Shown here one piece after another: positions 12,849 through 23,179 of a stretch of 64,000 bases of DNA (position 1 is the first letter of the stretch; each line of letters begins with the position of its first letter). The stretch spans positions 37,246,259 to 37,310,258 of the forward strand of contig OX465290.1 in NCBI GenBank assembly GCA_949987695.1, read 5' to 3'. The notes below the pieces were generated by a model that made no database searches, was not told the DNA's origin, and saw only the letters and a list, made by a program, of their open reading frames with translations. The stretch is from Merzomyia westermanni (Eukaryota; Arthropoda; Insecta; Diptera; Tephritidae). The position numbers and the translations under genes are program-made.

Positions 12849-13924
12849 TCATATATATTATTTCTGTAAGGTCTTTTTGTGTTATTTCCTAATTCTCTGC
12901 TCTCATTTGGAACCATGTTTTGGTTAGCGGAGTGCTTTTGTTTAAGCGTATTTTATAAAAATAAATTCTTTAAAATAAACGATTGTGAATGCACAAAAAA
13001 ATCAATTTGTACTGCAACGCTATTGTGACTGTGACATTCATATGCCTTGCGACATCTACAGTTGAATAGTAAGACTGAACAGTGCGAGAATAATTAAAGG
13101 CGAACATTGCTAAAATAAGTGAATAAGACTGCGTTCACATTGGGTCATAAACTCGAGTTAAAGGGACATTTTTTGAGTTAATTCATATTTATGTTGTCAA
13201 TCAACTCAAGTTTATAGCTCAATGTGAATGTAATATAAGTGGTGGAATTTCAAATAGCTGTTTGCTTATATTTGTATAATTTTTTGGGTAATTCTATACG
13301 ACAGCACGTAGCTGCCAATATAGGTCCAAAAATATCGGGAAAGGTATCAAACGACGGGTTTTAACCTTCGTATCAATAATCCGAAAGCGGAAATTCGATA
13401 TTTTATGTCTGTTCAGACATATTTGCAATTAAAGTTGAAATTTTTCTGTCATTTTCATGTGGTTGTTGTAATCACAGATTAGGGTGTACCGAAAAGTGCA
13501 GAAATGTGTTCTGTGCAGAAATATTGTGGACCGCGTAGCCGGTGTTGGACCGGCTAAGGTTATTTGTTGTGTTGTGCACATAAATACCTTGGATCAAGTC
13601 CCCTATTTGGGATCGGATTTTTGGGTTTTTTACTAATAACTTTTCACTGAAACAAATTATTTAATTTCCGCTTTCGGATTATTGATACAGAGATCAAAAC
13701 GCGTCGTTTGATACCTTTCCCGAGATTTTTGGACCTATATTAACAGTTACGTGCTATCGTATAGAATTACCATTTTTTGTGGTCTCACAACAAGTGTAGC
13801 TGAAAATCTTTTTTTATAATTTGAGAAAAAGGTTTGAAGAATCCTGGACCGGGACTAACAAAAGGTTTCAAACCATTTTGGTTTTTTTTTTTTTTTGCGC
13901 AAGGAGCGCACGGGTCCAGCTAGT
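12849..13924 (+). mobile_element. Non-autonomous Helitron, copy 2 (interrupted)
   Basis: Same termini as copy 1: TCATATATATTATTTCTG at the start and TGCGC-AAGGA-GCGCA, CGGGTCCAG, CTAGT at the end. Against copy 1 it lacks a block between CATTTGG and ACCATGTTTT and another between AAAGGC and GAACATTGC. It is interrupted by a 485-bp inverted-repeat element at 13,287-13,771. The terminal hairpin loop differs by one base from copy 1 while both stems stay perfect. Confidence 0.8.
13287..13771. mobile_element. Long-TIR MITE inserted in Helitron copy 2
   Basis: It starts GGTAATTCTATACGACAGCA and ends with the complement, CGTATAGAATTACC. The inverted arms extend about 70 bases inward (TATAGGTCCAAAAATATCGG against CCGAGATTTTTGGACCTATA). 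It is flanked by ATTTTTTG at 13,279-13,286 and 13,772-13,779, an 8-bp target duplication. Helitron copy 1 has ATTTTTTG once at this point, which gives the empty site. No coding frame. An 8-bp duplication fits hAT, P or Merlin-type transposases; the long arms do not settle which. Confidence 0.92.
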
Positions 13925-14949
13925 ATAATATATCACTATTGTAAAAGTGTGTCCACCTGTGGAAAATGTATTTTAATCGTTTAGTTAGTTTGATGATCAA
14001 ATTTGAGCATTCTTATGAAAGTGCTTCGTGCGTAACTGAGTAATAGATATTATTTTTCTAAAAAGCGTTGCTAGCAATTATTTTTTTTTTGTATAATGAA
14101 TAAATAGCTGGTGTAGCGTTTTTTTTTTTCAATTTATGCTACAAATGAAAAAAGCAAATTTATTTCAAATGATTTCCTGCTCACAAAAATATAACCAAAT
14201 CAAACAAAAACTTCGCCAAGTTCAAGCTTTAGCTTCTGTCCGCACTGCGGATTGCATTTTGTTTTTGATTTTTTCTTTTTTTGTTTTTGCTCCGGTCTAC
14301 TACTCATACGTGCAAAAATATGTTCCATAGTACTACTTACGAATATTCAATTTGAACATAATGTCACTATACGAGTATGTGAGTAAGAGTATGTCAATAA
14401 ATGTGAATAAAGAAATCTTTGAGGTTACTCACTACTGACATACATGGCAAAGAACAACAAAATATACCACAACAATAACAACAACAACACATATAAAACA
14501 ATTGCGGTACTTAATTTGTTGAATAGCATCATTGTATGGGTGCCTTCAAGTGCATAATGACACAGTCATAAGCAGTAAGTCACACGTTTGAATCGGGAAG
14601 TGTGTAGAATTATAAAAAAGAAGAAAGAGAAGAGAAAAAGGAGGATATAAAAGCGTGGTATAGAAAAAATGTATGAAACTAAAACAACATGATCAGAATT
14701 GATGAAAGTTCGAAAACCAAGAGCAGAAAGGATTGCCAAAATACTGAAAATTTTCAGAAAAAGCAAATTGACATTTTCAAAATAATCGATATCGTACAAA
14801 GTTTACAATAAGAAATATTCCAGAACTTAAACAAGTTTTCAAGATTTTGCATTCAGCTTTGTATGGCTGGACCCAAATTTGTTACGCAAATTTTCTGATT
14901 TTTTTTTTTTTAATTCCATAAAAGTTAATTAATTTATAAAAAACTAATT
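13925..14949. other. No gene recognised
   Basis: AT-rich, with a TTTTTTTT-rich frame at 14,136-14,330 and a minus frame at 14,566-14,799 that show no family motif. Confidence 0.5.
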
Positions 14950-15060
14950 AAGAAGTGACACCACTACAAATGAAGAGCATGTGTTAATAATATAGAGCCA
15001 CTGTTTGTGTGGCTAGGCATGTCATTGATGCTTACTTGAGTTGACGTTATTGTATTAATC
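14950..15060 (+). repeat. Copy of the 63.2-kb palindromic repeat
   Basis: TGACACCACTACAAATG, then AGAGCCACTGTTTGTGTGGCT, then GGCATGTCA follow the same order as TGACAACACTACTAATG, GAGCCGTAGCTGTGTAAGTA and GACATGTCA at 63,197-63,265. It is a diverged single unit. Confidence 0.55.
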
Positions 15061-15263
15061 CTGATGGGCATCGTACGGGCGGCTATCAGTGAGAGTAGGA
15101 TACATGAGGAAATACGCAAGATTCAATAATGACATAAACAGGGTTTAAAAACTCAAAAGAAATGATTATTCAAGCTGAATTTATAAGAGCTCGCAATTTT
15201 CAACACAGTAGTTACTTTTGTCGTCTTTATGGTTAGAATTATGTGAAATGAAATACCCATAAC

Positions 15264-15873
15264 TATAAAATAGAATAAAATAAAATAAACTAAAATAAAA
15301 TAAAATAAAATAAAATAAAATAAAATAAAATAAAATAAAATAAAATAAAATAAAATAAAATAAAATAAAATCAAATAAAATCAAATCAATTCAAATCAAA
15401 TAAAATAAAATAAAATTAAATGAAATTAAATAAAATATAATAATTAAAATAAAATACAATAAAATAAAGTCAAATCAAATGAAATAAAGTAAGCTAATAA
15501 AAATGAAATAAAATAAAATAATACAAAATAAAATGAAATAAAATATAATAAAATAAAATATAGTAAAATAAAATAAAATAAAATAAAATAAAATAAAATG
15601 AAATAAAATAAAATAAAATAAAATAAAATAAAATAAACTAAAATAAAATAAAATAAAATAAAATAAAATAAAATAAAATAAAAAAAAATGAAATGAAATG
15701 AAATGAAATGAAACGAAATAAAATAAAACAAAATAAAATAAAATAAAATAAAATGAAATGGAATAAAATGAAATAAAATAAAATAAAATGAAATGAAATT
15801 GAATAAAATAAAATAAAATAAAATAAAAACATAAAATAAAATTAAATGAAATAAAATAAAATTAAATAAAATA
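15264..15873 (+). repeat. (AAAAT)n array, about 610 bp
   Basis: Long runs of perfect TAAAA units are mixed with variants (GAAAT, CAAAT, ACAAA). The overlapping minus-strand frames made of ILFYF repeats between 15,153 and 15,881 are translations of this array and not proteins. Confidence 0.97.
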
Positions 15874-17140
15874 GTCTTCATGTTCCTGCCATATTAGCGT
15901 TTCTTATAAGCTAGAACCCCCTATGATGGGATTGCCCAAATTTCTAACTGCAGATGCAGAGTTTAGATTTGTAAAAAATATTTGAAAACTTAGTGAATTT
16001 CACATTCTTTTATTGCAACTCGGTTGCCATTGCAGATTGTACTAAGTGGTCTTGTCATTCCAGCTGGATTTCATGGTCGCCATTTAAGTATGACATGAAA
16101 CTAGATTCGATGGAAAATTATTGTCATTGGATCTGAATTCCAAATTAATTATCTTATATCAGCACAATTCATCCAACATTTGTTAGTCCCTCGTTATGTG
16201 TGCCGCACAAAAAAAAATTAACAAAAGAAAATTAAATAAAACGAAGAGCATAAAGGTCTGTTGAAGTATTAAGAAAGTGCTCTCGCCGTGAAGTCAATAT
16301 TGACGGGGAAACGGGTTCAGTACGTCATTGGTTGCAATGAAGTTGTGAGCGTTGGTTTGTCACTCTTCCTTTGCTGTTTCCTTCCTGTCATGGCGAAATC
16401 GTGCACCGTTATCACACGTGGCACATAACACGTACAGTAAAGAGATTTTATAAAATGGATTTACCGTTAACGATTATAGATTTATATGCATACATATAAA
16501 TTGACACCTCACCAGTATGCACCTGCACGCACTTAGATACATACATATGTAGAAATATATTTTAAAGCATGTCAGCACATCAATTGCGCATATAATGGGC
16601 GACACTTTTGAAGCAACAATTTTTTGTGCTTTTTTTAATATCCGTTTGTTCTTTTAGGTTCATTTTTAACTTCTAACGAAGGCAGTTGACTGTCAACGTC
16701 AAAAAGACTTAGAGCAAGAGCTTACGATTTAAGACACAAAAAAAAGGCTGAGTCAGTTATTTGTCAGAATATTTGAGTGAGACAAGAGCAAAAGTGACAT
16801 AAAATAATCAATGAATGATATGTTAACGAAAGGCTCTTGCAAAACGGGAAAACAGTGAATGGGATGAAGAAGCGTGCGAGTTAAGGAGTAAGTTCTGGTT
16901 TAACGGGTTATGATGGAGATTTGGTTCTTAAACTTGAACCAAATTTGTTTATCTTATTTAGGTACTTAATAATTAGTATTGATCTCATCGATGTGGTACT
17001 ACAATCTGAAATTCTGGAGTCTATAATAATGGAAAACTACAAAATACTCTTTCAAGCGGAAACAAGTGCAAATAATTTTGTGGTAGAGAATGTCTTTTAA
17101 TAAGTGTATGTTCTATAAGGATACATTCGGGTTATTCACC
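15874..17140. other. No gene recognised
   Basis: Mixed-composition sequence without coding motifs or identified repeat ends. Confidence 0.5.
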
Positions 17141-18108
17141 TTAACCCAGATAAGCCTAATGTACTAAATATAGTATACTTAGATCATGTTGCATCGCGCT
17201 CACATTCGATTTATTTCAGAAGCGTTGCATGCATACTGTTCATTGTGTTTGCAACAGTCGTTTGACATACATCGTAAATTGCTGATAGAGTTAAAATTTT
17301 GTATTTTTGTGGTTCGAAGTTTGACCAAATTGTGAAATGCAGAATTTCACCATGAGGTTCAAAAGATAAGGCAATGTAGAATAATATATTTAAAATTATT
17401 TTACCGGTAAGTTGGTTTTGAAGTTGCATTTTTCAATTATTTATAATGGGTATTTATTATAAGGGGTATTTCCCTTAATGAAGTACTTGCCATTTTGGAG
17501 GAATACGATGTTAATGGGAATAGAGTTTATGAAATTTGTATTTTTCCATTGATGAAAACTCCGGGGACGAAGATTATCTGCAGATAGATAACCTGTTTCT
17601 TAAAAATTGCGAGCCCCAGCAGAAGTCGTTTTTGAAGGAAGAAACGCCGAGCATACTTTATCAGATGACGCGCACGACGACTTGCCAGAATCAGAATCTG
17701 CGAAAAAGTAATGTGAAAAAGCAGAAAAGATGCAACTGGGTAAAGAAGGATTAGGAAGTTTTTCACAAAAGGACTCAAAAAATCCTCTAGATCTGTTTTT
17801 TAAGTTTTTTTGCTGGTAAAGAGATAGATCTTATTCTGACTGAAACTAACAACTATACGCAATAAATGCGCAAGTTTAGGAGAGTCATTACAACCACAAT
17901 ACTGCAGCAAAATCAGAAAAAGCAAAATTATCAGAGGACCCCACGAAAGCTCGGAACGATCAGCTTAACGACACGATGGCCTAAATCATTTCGTTGTTTA
18001 GCAGGATAAGCAAACTCGTTGTGGGTATTGCCATGAACTATTAGATGTTCAAAATGTGACGTTGGAGTGCATGTAAAGTGTTTTATTTCCTTTCATACTA
18101 AAAATTAA
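17141..18108 (+). mobile_element. piggyBac-family relic, internally deleted
   Basis: A TTAA at 17,141-17,144 followed by CCCAGATAAGCC is a candidate left end, since piggyBac elements duplicate TTAA and start with C-rich ends. About 330 bases of leader precede transposase-like sequence. The palindrome TACTAAATATAGTA occurs just inside the candidate left end (17,162) and again just beyond the coding remnant (18,130). No matching right TIR plus TTAA was found, so the right boundary is open. Confidence 0.6.
17474..18108 (+). pseudogene. piggyBac-like transposase, N- and C-terminal remnants only
   Basis: Transposase of the piggyBac type, which cuts and pastes at TTAA. The remnant starts with LNEVLAILEEYDVNG and, after a frameshift near 17,545, gives the acidic SIDENSGDEDYLQIDNL typical of these N-termini. 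Basic KKQKRCNWVKKD follows, then a stop, then a stretch ending LSFFAGKEIDLILTETNNY, which matches the start of the catalytic domain. The central DDD domain is missing. The end returns as the cysteine-rich C-terminal domain: TRCGYCHELLD in one frame, then RCSKCDVGVHVKCFISFHTK in another. The gene is dead through several stops, two or more frameshifts and loss of the catalytic core. Motif recognition is good for the family; the subfamily is unknown. Confidence 0.75.
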
Positions 18109-18687
18109 TATTGGGCATATTTGCCCAATATACTAAATATAGTACGGCCTAAAACTCAAAGTTTATAAATTAAATGTTTTAAAAAGAGTTTGGATATGTC
18201 TTTTTAATAACATTTAAAGCCTAAATTCAGTAAAACTATTTTGATTTACTTCTCCGTTTTCTTTCAGGTCTTAACAAATATAATTACCTGTAAGTTTCTA
18301 AATCTCATAAATATCTCCTTCATATACATATATGGATTATACGCTTTATAAGTTTTTATTAATCTCTCGATTATGTTAAAAGGACAGGCTACCTTAGTAA
18401 CTTTGGAGTCTTATCTATTTATTTATATATGGAGCCACCTAAGAAAAAAAATTACTTTTTCCTAACTTAATGGTCCAGTGCATTCCAGTGATCTCATCAA
18501 AGCACATGTAAGAGAGAACAAGAGTGACAAAGAAACTAAAGAAAAAGGTGGATCAACTGTTTCTCCTTATTTCCAATTTTACAATAATAACCATAGCATG
18601 CTAATTTTCATTACTAAACGAGTTCAAAAAGGTCTTTGAAATCTTCGAAACCGATACTTCATTTAGAAAGGTTTTCCAGCATCAGAT
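18109..18687. other. No gene recognised
   Basis: AT-rich sequence between the piggyBac relic and the LINE-1 copy. It holds the second TACTAAATATAGTA palindrome (18,130). Parts may be decayed LINE 5' sequence but no motif supports that. Confidence 0.45.
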
Positions 18688-19808
18688 TTTTCAGTCTACA
18701 TGCAACATGTCTCTCTGCTCAAAACTGTTAACTTTTTGACTAAATCTTTAGATTCAATTGTTGTTTTGGGTGATTTTAACTTACTTCATATATCGTGGAA
18801 CATATCTGATGGAAACATTATTCCAAAACCGTCCAAACTGGCGTACAATGACTTTTTAGATGGAATTTCCGAACCATATTTACCAACCCCTTACCAATTT
18901 GTTCAATCTATCACTAAAGTGTGGTGTTTTTCCAACTGCATGGAAAGAATCGCTTCTTCTACCGCTGCATAAAAGCGGGAGTAGGTCTTCCATAGAGAAC
19001 TATCGTGGCATAGCAAAGCTTTCTGCCATCCCAAAATTGTTTGAAACTATTGTTACAAATCAACTTACGGGTCCGATCTCTACTTTCATAGCGGACTGCC
19101 AACAAGGGTTCAATAAGGGAAAGTCCACAGTTACGAATTTACTTGAGTTTACCAGTCATATCTCAAATGACTTTAGAAAAAATCTGCACACGGACGATAT
19201 TTATACGGATTTCAGCAAAGCTTTTGATAAAGTGTGTCACTCATTACTTATTCATAAACTCGATCAGATAGGCTTCCAGCCGGGTCTCAATCGCTGGATC
19301 TCTTCTTACCTTAGTGACAGGCCACAAAGAGTAGTGTTTAAAAATTTAGTATCCGATGTCATTTATGTCTCTTCGGGGGTTCCTCAAGGAAGTAATCTTG
19401 GCCCGATTCTGTTCTTGTTGTTTATAAATGATATTTCTACAATAATAAAACTTTCAAAAATGTTAATGTATGCTGACGACGTAAAGCTTTTCATGTCATT
19501 CACGTCATTTGAAGATAGAAATAAGCTACAATCAGATCTAGATACACTAGTTGCTTGGTGCGATTTAAATTATATGCCTGTATAATATTATTTAGATACT
19601 TTACCCTTTGAAACAACTCTGTTATTATACCACTCTATTACATTATAATGAAGGTTGAGTTTGCTTTTCTACAACCCTGTAAATCATACGATACGTCAAT
19701 AGTTGTATGTAATAAAAACCATGAATCATCATTACAACATCTTGAAACACGCACGACTTTTTCTTCTTACTTAACCTTGAAACAAGGTAAGAACGTTTAT
19801 TTTATATA

Positions 19809-21120
19809 CAGGGTGGCTAATGAAAGCCGCTACCAAAAAAAAATTAAATAACTTTTTTTCTATTTAATGAATCTGGTTAATTTTTTTTTTATTTTGCAGA
19901 TTGACTTTTACATTCAACAAAAATGGATAACTGGGACACTGAAACAAGAATTTGGATTGTCCGCCGCTATCACGCACTGGAGTCCGTAGTTTCGGTTCAA
20001 AGAGAGTATAGGCGCACGTTTGGCGGCAATCCTCCGAGCAGATGGACCATAATAAGACTTGTAAACAATTTTGCCGAGCATGGGACAGTCAACAGAAGAC
20101 CTTACCATCGAAACCCTTCAGTTTGAATGGAGGAAACAATCGCTGCTGTAGCTGGTGCCATACAAAACAATCCACGTGTTTCGACAAGAAGCCTATCTGC
20201 TCAAATGGGTGTAAGCACACAGTCATTACAGTCAATTATGCACAAAGATTTGGACTTATTCCCATATAAAATTCAAATGGCCAACAAACTGAACGCTGCA
20301 GACTTGCCGATTCGCTTGGAATTTTGCCAGAAGATGCTTCAAATGGTGGAAGAGGATGGAAACATGTTGAACTGTCTTTTCATGTCTGACGAGGCCCATT
20401 TCGATTTAAACGGCAACATAAACAAACAAAATTGTCGAATATGGAGTGCTTCCAACCCACAGATACTCCATGAGACGGAATTGCATCCACTTCGTGTCAC
20501 AGTGTGGTGTGCAGTTTCATCACGCTGCATTGTCGGGCCCTACTTCTTCGAAGAAAACGGTCACACCGTTACGGTTACTGGAGACCGTTACTTGAGCATG
20601 TTGAGAGAGTTTTTCTATCCAGAATTACGCCGAATAAGAATTTCTTTCAACTCTGTGTGGTTTCAGCAAGATGGTGCAGCTCCTCATATAGCCCAACCTG
20701 TTATGACAGAATTGCGACGAAAATTTCCCAATAAGCTGATATCCAGAAACTCCACATTCCGTTGGCCACCCAGGTCGCCTGACCTTACTGCACCTGACTT
20801 TTTCTTGTGGGGTTATTGCAAACAGGAAGTCTTCAAAGCAAAACCAATAAATTTGAATGAACAAAGGCAATCCATTCGAGAAACAATTGCGGCTATTCCT
20901 GTCTCAACTCTCCAAGCAGTAATGAACAACTTTTTGGTAAGATGCCGCACATGCATCGACGAGCAGGGGGGCATTTAAATTCCATTATTTTTAAAACTAA
21001 TTAAGCTATATTTAATAAAATTTTATGAGCTTTAACATGAATAAAAGAAAAATGAATTCCATACACTGAAAAAAAAATCATTTGAGTTTCTTAATGTAGC
21101 AAAATTCATCAGCCACCCTG
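19809..21120 (+). mobile_element. Tc1/mariner-superfamily transposon, near full length
   Basis: About 1,312 bases bounded by CAGGGTGGCTAATGAA and its inverse TTCATCAGCCACCCTG, with TA on each side (19,807-19,808 and 21,121-21,122). A second TA outside makes the cut point ambiguous by two bases. Length, TA target and one transposase frame fit Tc1/mariner. A 427-bp internally deleted copy of the same element lies at 39,518-39,944. Confidence 0.93.
19923..20978 (+). pseudogene. Tc1/mariner-like transposase with a single premature stop
   Basis: Cut-and-paste transposase, 351 codons from ATG at 19,923, four bases after a CAAAA context. Residues 1-67 hold a helix-turn-helix region (VSVQREYRRTFGG, PSRWTIIRLVNNF) of the kind annotated DUF4817 in insect transposases. 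A second HTH-like region (TRSLSAQMGVSTQSLQSIM) follows near residue 90. The catalytic acids are visible: FMSDEAHFD near 156, WFQQDGAAPH at 250 and WPPRSPDL at 287, giving DD36D spacing. Codon 68 is TGA where the deleted copy at 39.6 kb has CGA, so one C-to-T change breaks the gene; a nearby ACG is ATG too. The rest is open to the stop at 20,976-20,978. The part from 20,127 could start at its own ATG but would lack the first DNA-binding domain. Confidence 0.93.
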
Positions 21121-22190
21121 TATAAGTGTTTCCGCAACAATGCCACTTAACCTTGAAAAATGTAAATACGAGTACATGGGGTTTTCGAGTGGAATATCTC
21201 AGCCGGCTTCCTATACAATTAAAAATTATAGTCTTCAGCAAGTGTATGATTTTGTTGACCTGGTGGTTACTATGGGCTATAAACTCAGTTTCAACCGCCA
21301 TATTAACACAACAGTCAATAAGGCTAGAGGTGTCCTAGCATTCGTTAAACGATGTTCTAAAGAATTTAGCGACCCTTATGTAACTAAAGCCCTCTTCACT
21401 ACATTTGTCAGACCGATATTTGAATACGGTTCTATAATTTGGAACACGCATTACCAGGTTCATGTAGATCGCCTAGAATCAGTTCAAAAACAATTTTTTC
21501 TCTTTGCCTTAAGAGATTTTAATTGGGATCCCTTGTATAATCTGCCACCCTATACGAATCGTTTAAAACTCATTAATCTGCACACACTTTCTAGTCGGAG
21601 GGAAGTGCTTGGAATTATTTTTATGATTAAATTGCTAAATGGTTCACTCTCCAGCCCATTTCTTCTAAGTGAAGTGAACTTCAATGTACCGTCTCGTCCT
21701 TCAAGGCATTTTAAACCTCTAGTCTTAGAACAGTGCCGAGCCAATTTTCAGTTAAATGAGCATTTTCGTTGTTTGTGTCAAGATTATAACTCTCTTTCTG
21801 GTAGATTTGATATTTCAGACCCGCTTTTCAGCATAAAAAGATCAATTCTTTCTATCCTAAATTCATAGCTACTAATTGTTTCTTATTCTTTGACTTCTAT
21901 ATTAACTTCTAACAATACTTTTATTCTGTTGACTAATTATTTCTTAATGTATAATCTACCTTATATCTACTTTATTTAGCTGATGAGGTTTTCTCTGTAG
22001 CTGAGCAGCTTTAGATCTCGACTATTAACAAACCAAAGCCTTTCAACGACTCGGAGCGAAAGAATAATCCGTGTGTTATGCGGATGCGCCCCTCGCGTCG
22101 GTCGGGCGGGATATGGTGGGTAATCCGTTTGGGAATTATTATTAAAACCAAAAAGCTTGGAAAATAAACTTGAACTTATTTCATAAAAAT

Positions 22191-23162
22191 TCAAACTATT
22201 AACCCAGCAAAAGCAGGTTACTCACAAAATAAATATCTTTAACAAAAGGATATTAAAAAAAGTAATAATGAACTCTATTTTGCTAAATCAAATATAAAAA
22301 TATTAATATTTGAAACTCGATTTTTAAACCTGCTATGTCAAATGTTTTAGGTTTTGAGAAGCTCGATATTTCCTTGTCATGTCCTTTTGAGCTGAAATCG
22401 TTTTCACATGGTTTCGTAAGCTAACCGATTTGTTCGTCCTTAAAATATCCTGTTGGTTTCAACCCGAACGTCAAAAGCAAGAGTTCAAGGGCATTAAATT
22501 TTATTGAGTTTCAAGGAAGCATTCGACCAAATAGATTGCTTCAAAATTTTTAAATGAAATGTATACTGACTGCTTAATTGTTAATATTAATGAAAGAAAA
22601 AATATTTCTGTTGTTTTTTTGTTCCTCTCAACATAACTTTAATATTCAGGGCGAACTTTTACAACTTTTTTTCGACCCAATCTGTGTGTAAAAAAATACA
22701 AATTAAGGCATCGAAAATGCTCCTCACCGATGGAATTGATCTATAGGCAAACATATGTTGGGTTAATTAATTTGCAATACGAATAGATGGGATATTTACA
22801 GTCTGTAATTTAAAATTACAGAAGCAGATTAGTTATGGGTGAAGCTTGTTTATGTTTTTTTTTTTTTTAAAGAATTCCTACAAAAACAGATATTTCAGTT
22901 GTTAATTCCAATATGTTTAGTTGGCCTTTGTTGCAATCTTCTGTAACTTCAACAAATGTATAAGATCATGAGCATTACAAGTTTTATTTACTTGTATAAT
23001 TTAATAAATATAACCTAATTGCCAACACACAAGGAAAACGTTAAGTACTAGTACTACGTAAAATAAATGCAAAGCTTACAAATCCCTGAATTTTAGCTTA
23101 CGGAGAAACTTTAAAAATTTCGGCTGAGATATTGAATCACTTTTTGGTTAGAGTAAGTTTTT
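22191..23162. other. No gene; possible RT motif scrap
   Basis: AT-rich. At about 22,507-22,545 one frame reads SFKEAFDQIDCFKIFK before a stop, which resembles motif A of a LINE reverse transcriptase (usually DFxKAFDxID). No flanking RT motif supports it. Confidence 0.35.
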
Positions 23163-23179
23163 TAAAGTTATTTAATTTA

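Larger units (their letters stand above)
19579..21139 (+). mobile_element. Solo LTR with nested transposon, 5-bp target duplication
   Basis: The inserted block begins TGTATAATATTATTTAG and ends GTTTCCGCAACA, i.e. 5'-TG...CA-3', as retroviral-type LTRs do. The LINE sequence ATGCC sits on both sides (19,574-19,578 and 21,140-21,144), a 5-bp duplication typical of LTR retrotransposon integrase. With the inner 1.3-kb transposon removed the LTR is about 247 bases. It has AATAAA-like sequence in its middle (near 19,712). No gag or pol is present, so this is a solo LTR left after LTR-LTR recombination. The superfamily (Gypsy, Copia or BEL) cannot be told from the LTR alone. Confidence 0.87.
18688..21868 (+). 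pseudogene. LINE-1 ORF2: endonuclease remnant plus reverse transcriptase
   Basis: The protein would nick target DNA and prime reverse transcription there. At 18,700-18,870 the endonuclease gives SIVVLGDFNLLHISWN with the GDFN metal-site box. A deletion and frameshift then join directly to the reverse transcriptase (frame from 18,860): FPTAWKESLLLPLHKSGSR, NYRGIAKLSAIPKLFE, YTDFSKAFDK with the first catalytic Asp, SSGVPQGSNLGPILF and MYADDVKLF with the catalytic pair. The frame reaches DLNYMP at 19,582, where the LTR enters. After the insertion it resumes at 21,140 as MPLNLEKC in the matching phase and runs through the thumb (SDPYVTKALFTT, YNLPPYTNRLKLIN) to the stop at 21,866-21,868. Without the insertion the RT frame would be open across the junction. 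The endonuclease deletion had already disabled it, or did so independently. Confidence 0.9.
18688..22190 (+). mobile_element. LINE-1 copy, split by nested insertions
   Basis: An APE-type non-LTR retrotransposon of the same family as 3.5-4.5 kb. It begins within the endonuclease domain, so it is 5' truncated or deleted, and ends after the reverse transcriptase frame with about 320 bases of 3' UTR containing AATAAA near 22,165. A solo LTR carrying a Tc1/mariner-like element interrupts it at 19,579-21,139. Its 3' tail has no clear simple repeat, so the end coordinate is approximate. Confidence 0.85.

Noticed and set aside
15153..15881. Minus-strand frames of repeated ILFYF residues (also at 32.7, 33.1, 46.8 and 47.2 kb)
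   Set aside because: They are direct translations of (AAAAT)n arrays, which lack stops on that strand.
20339..20870. Minus-strand frames across the transposase
   Set aside because: Shadow frames of the transposase coding strand, which has clear catalytic motifs.
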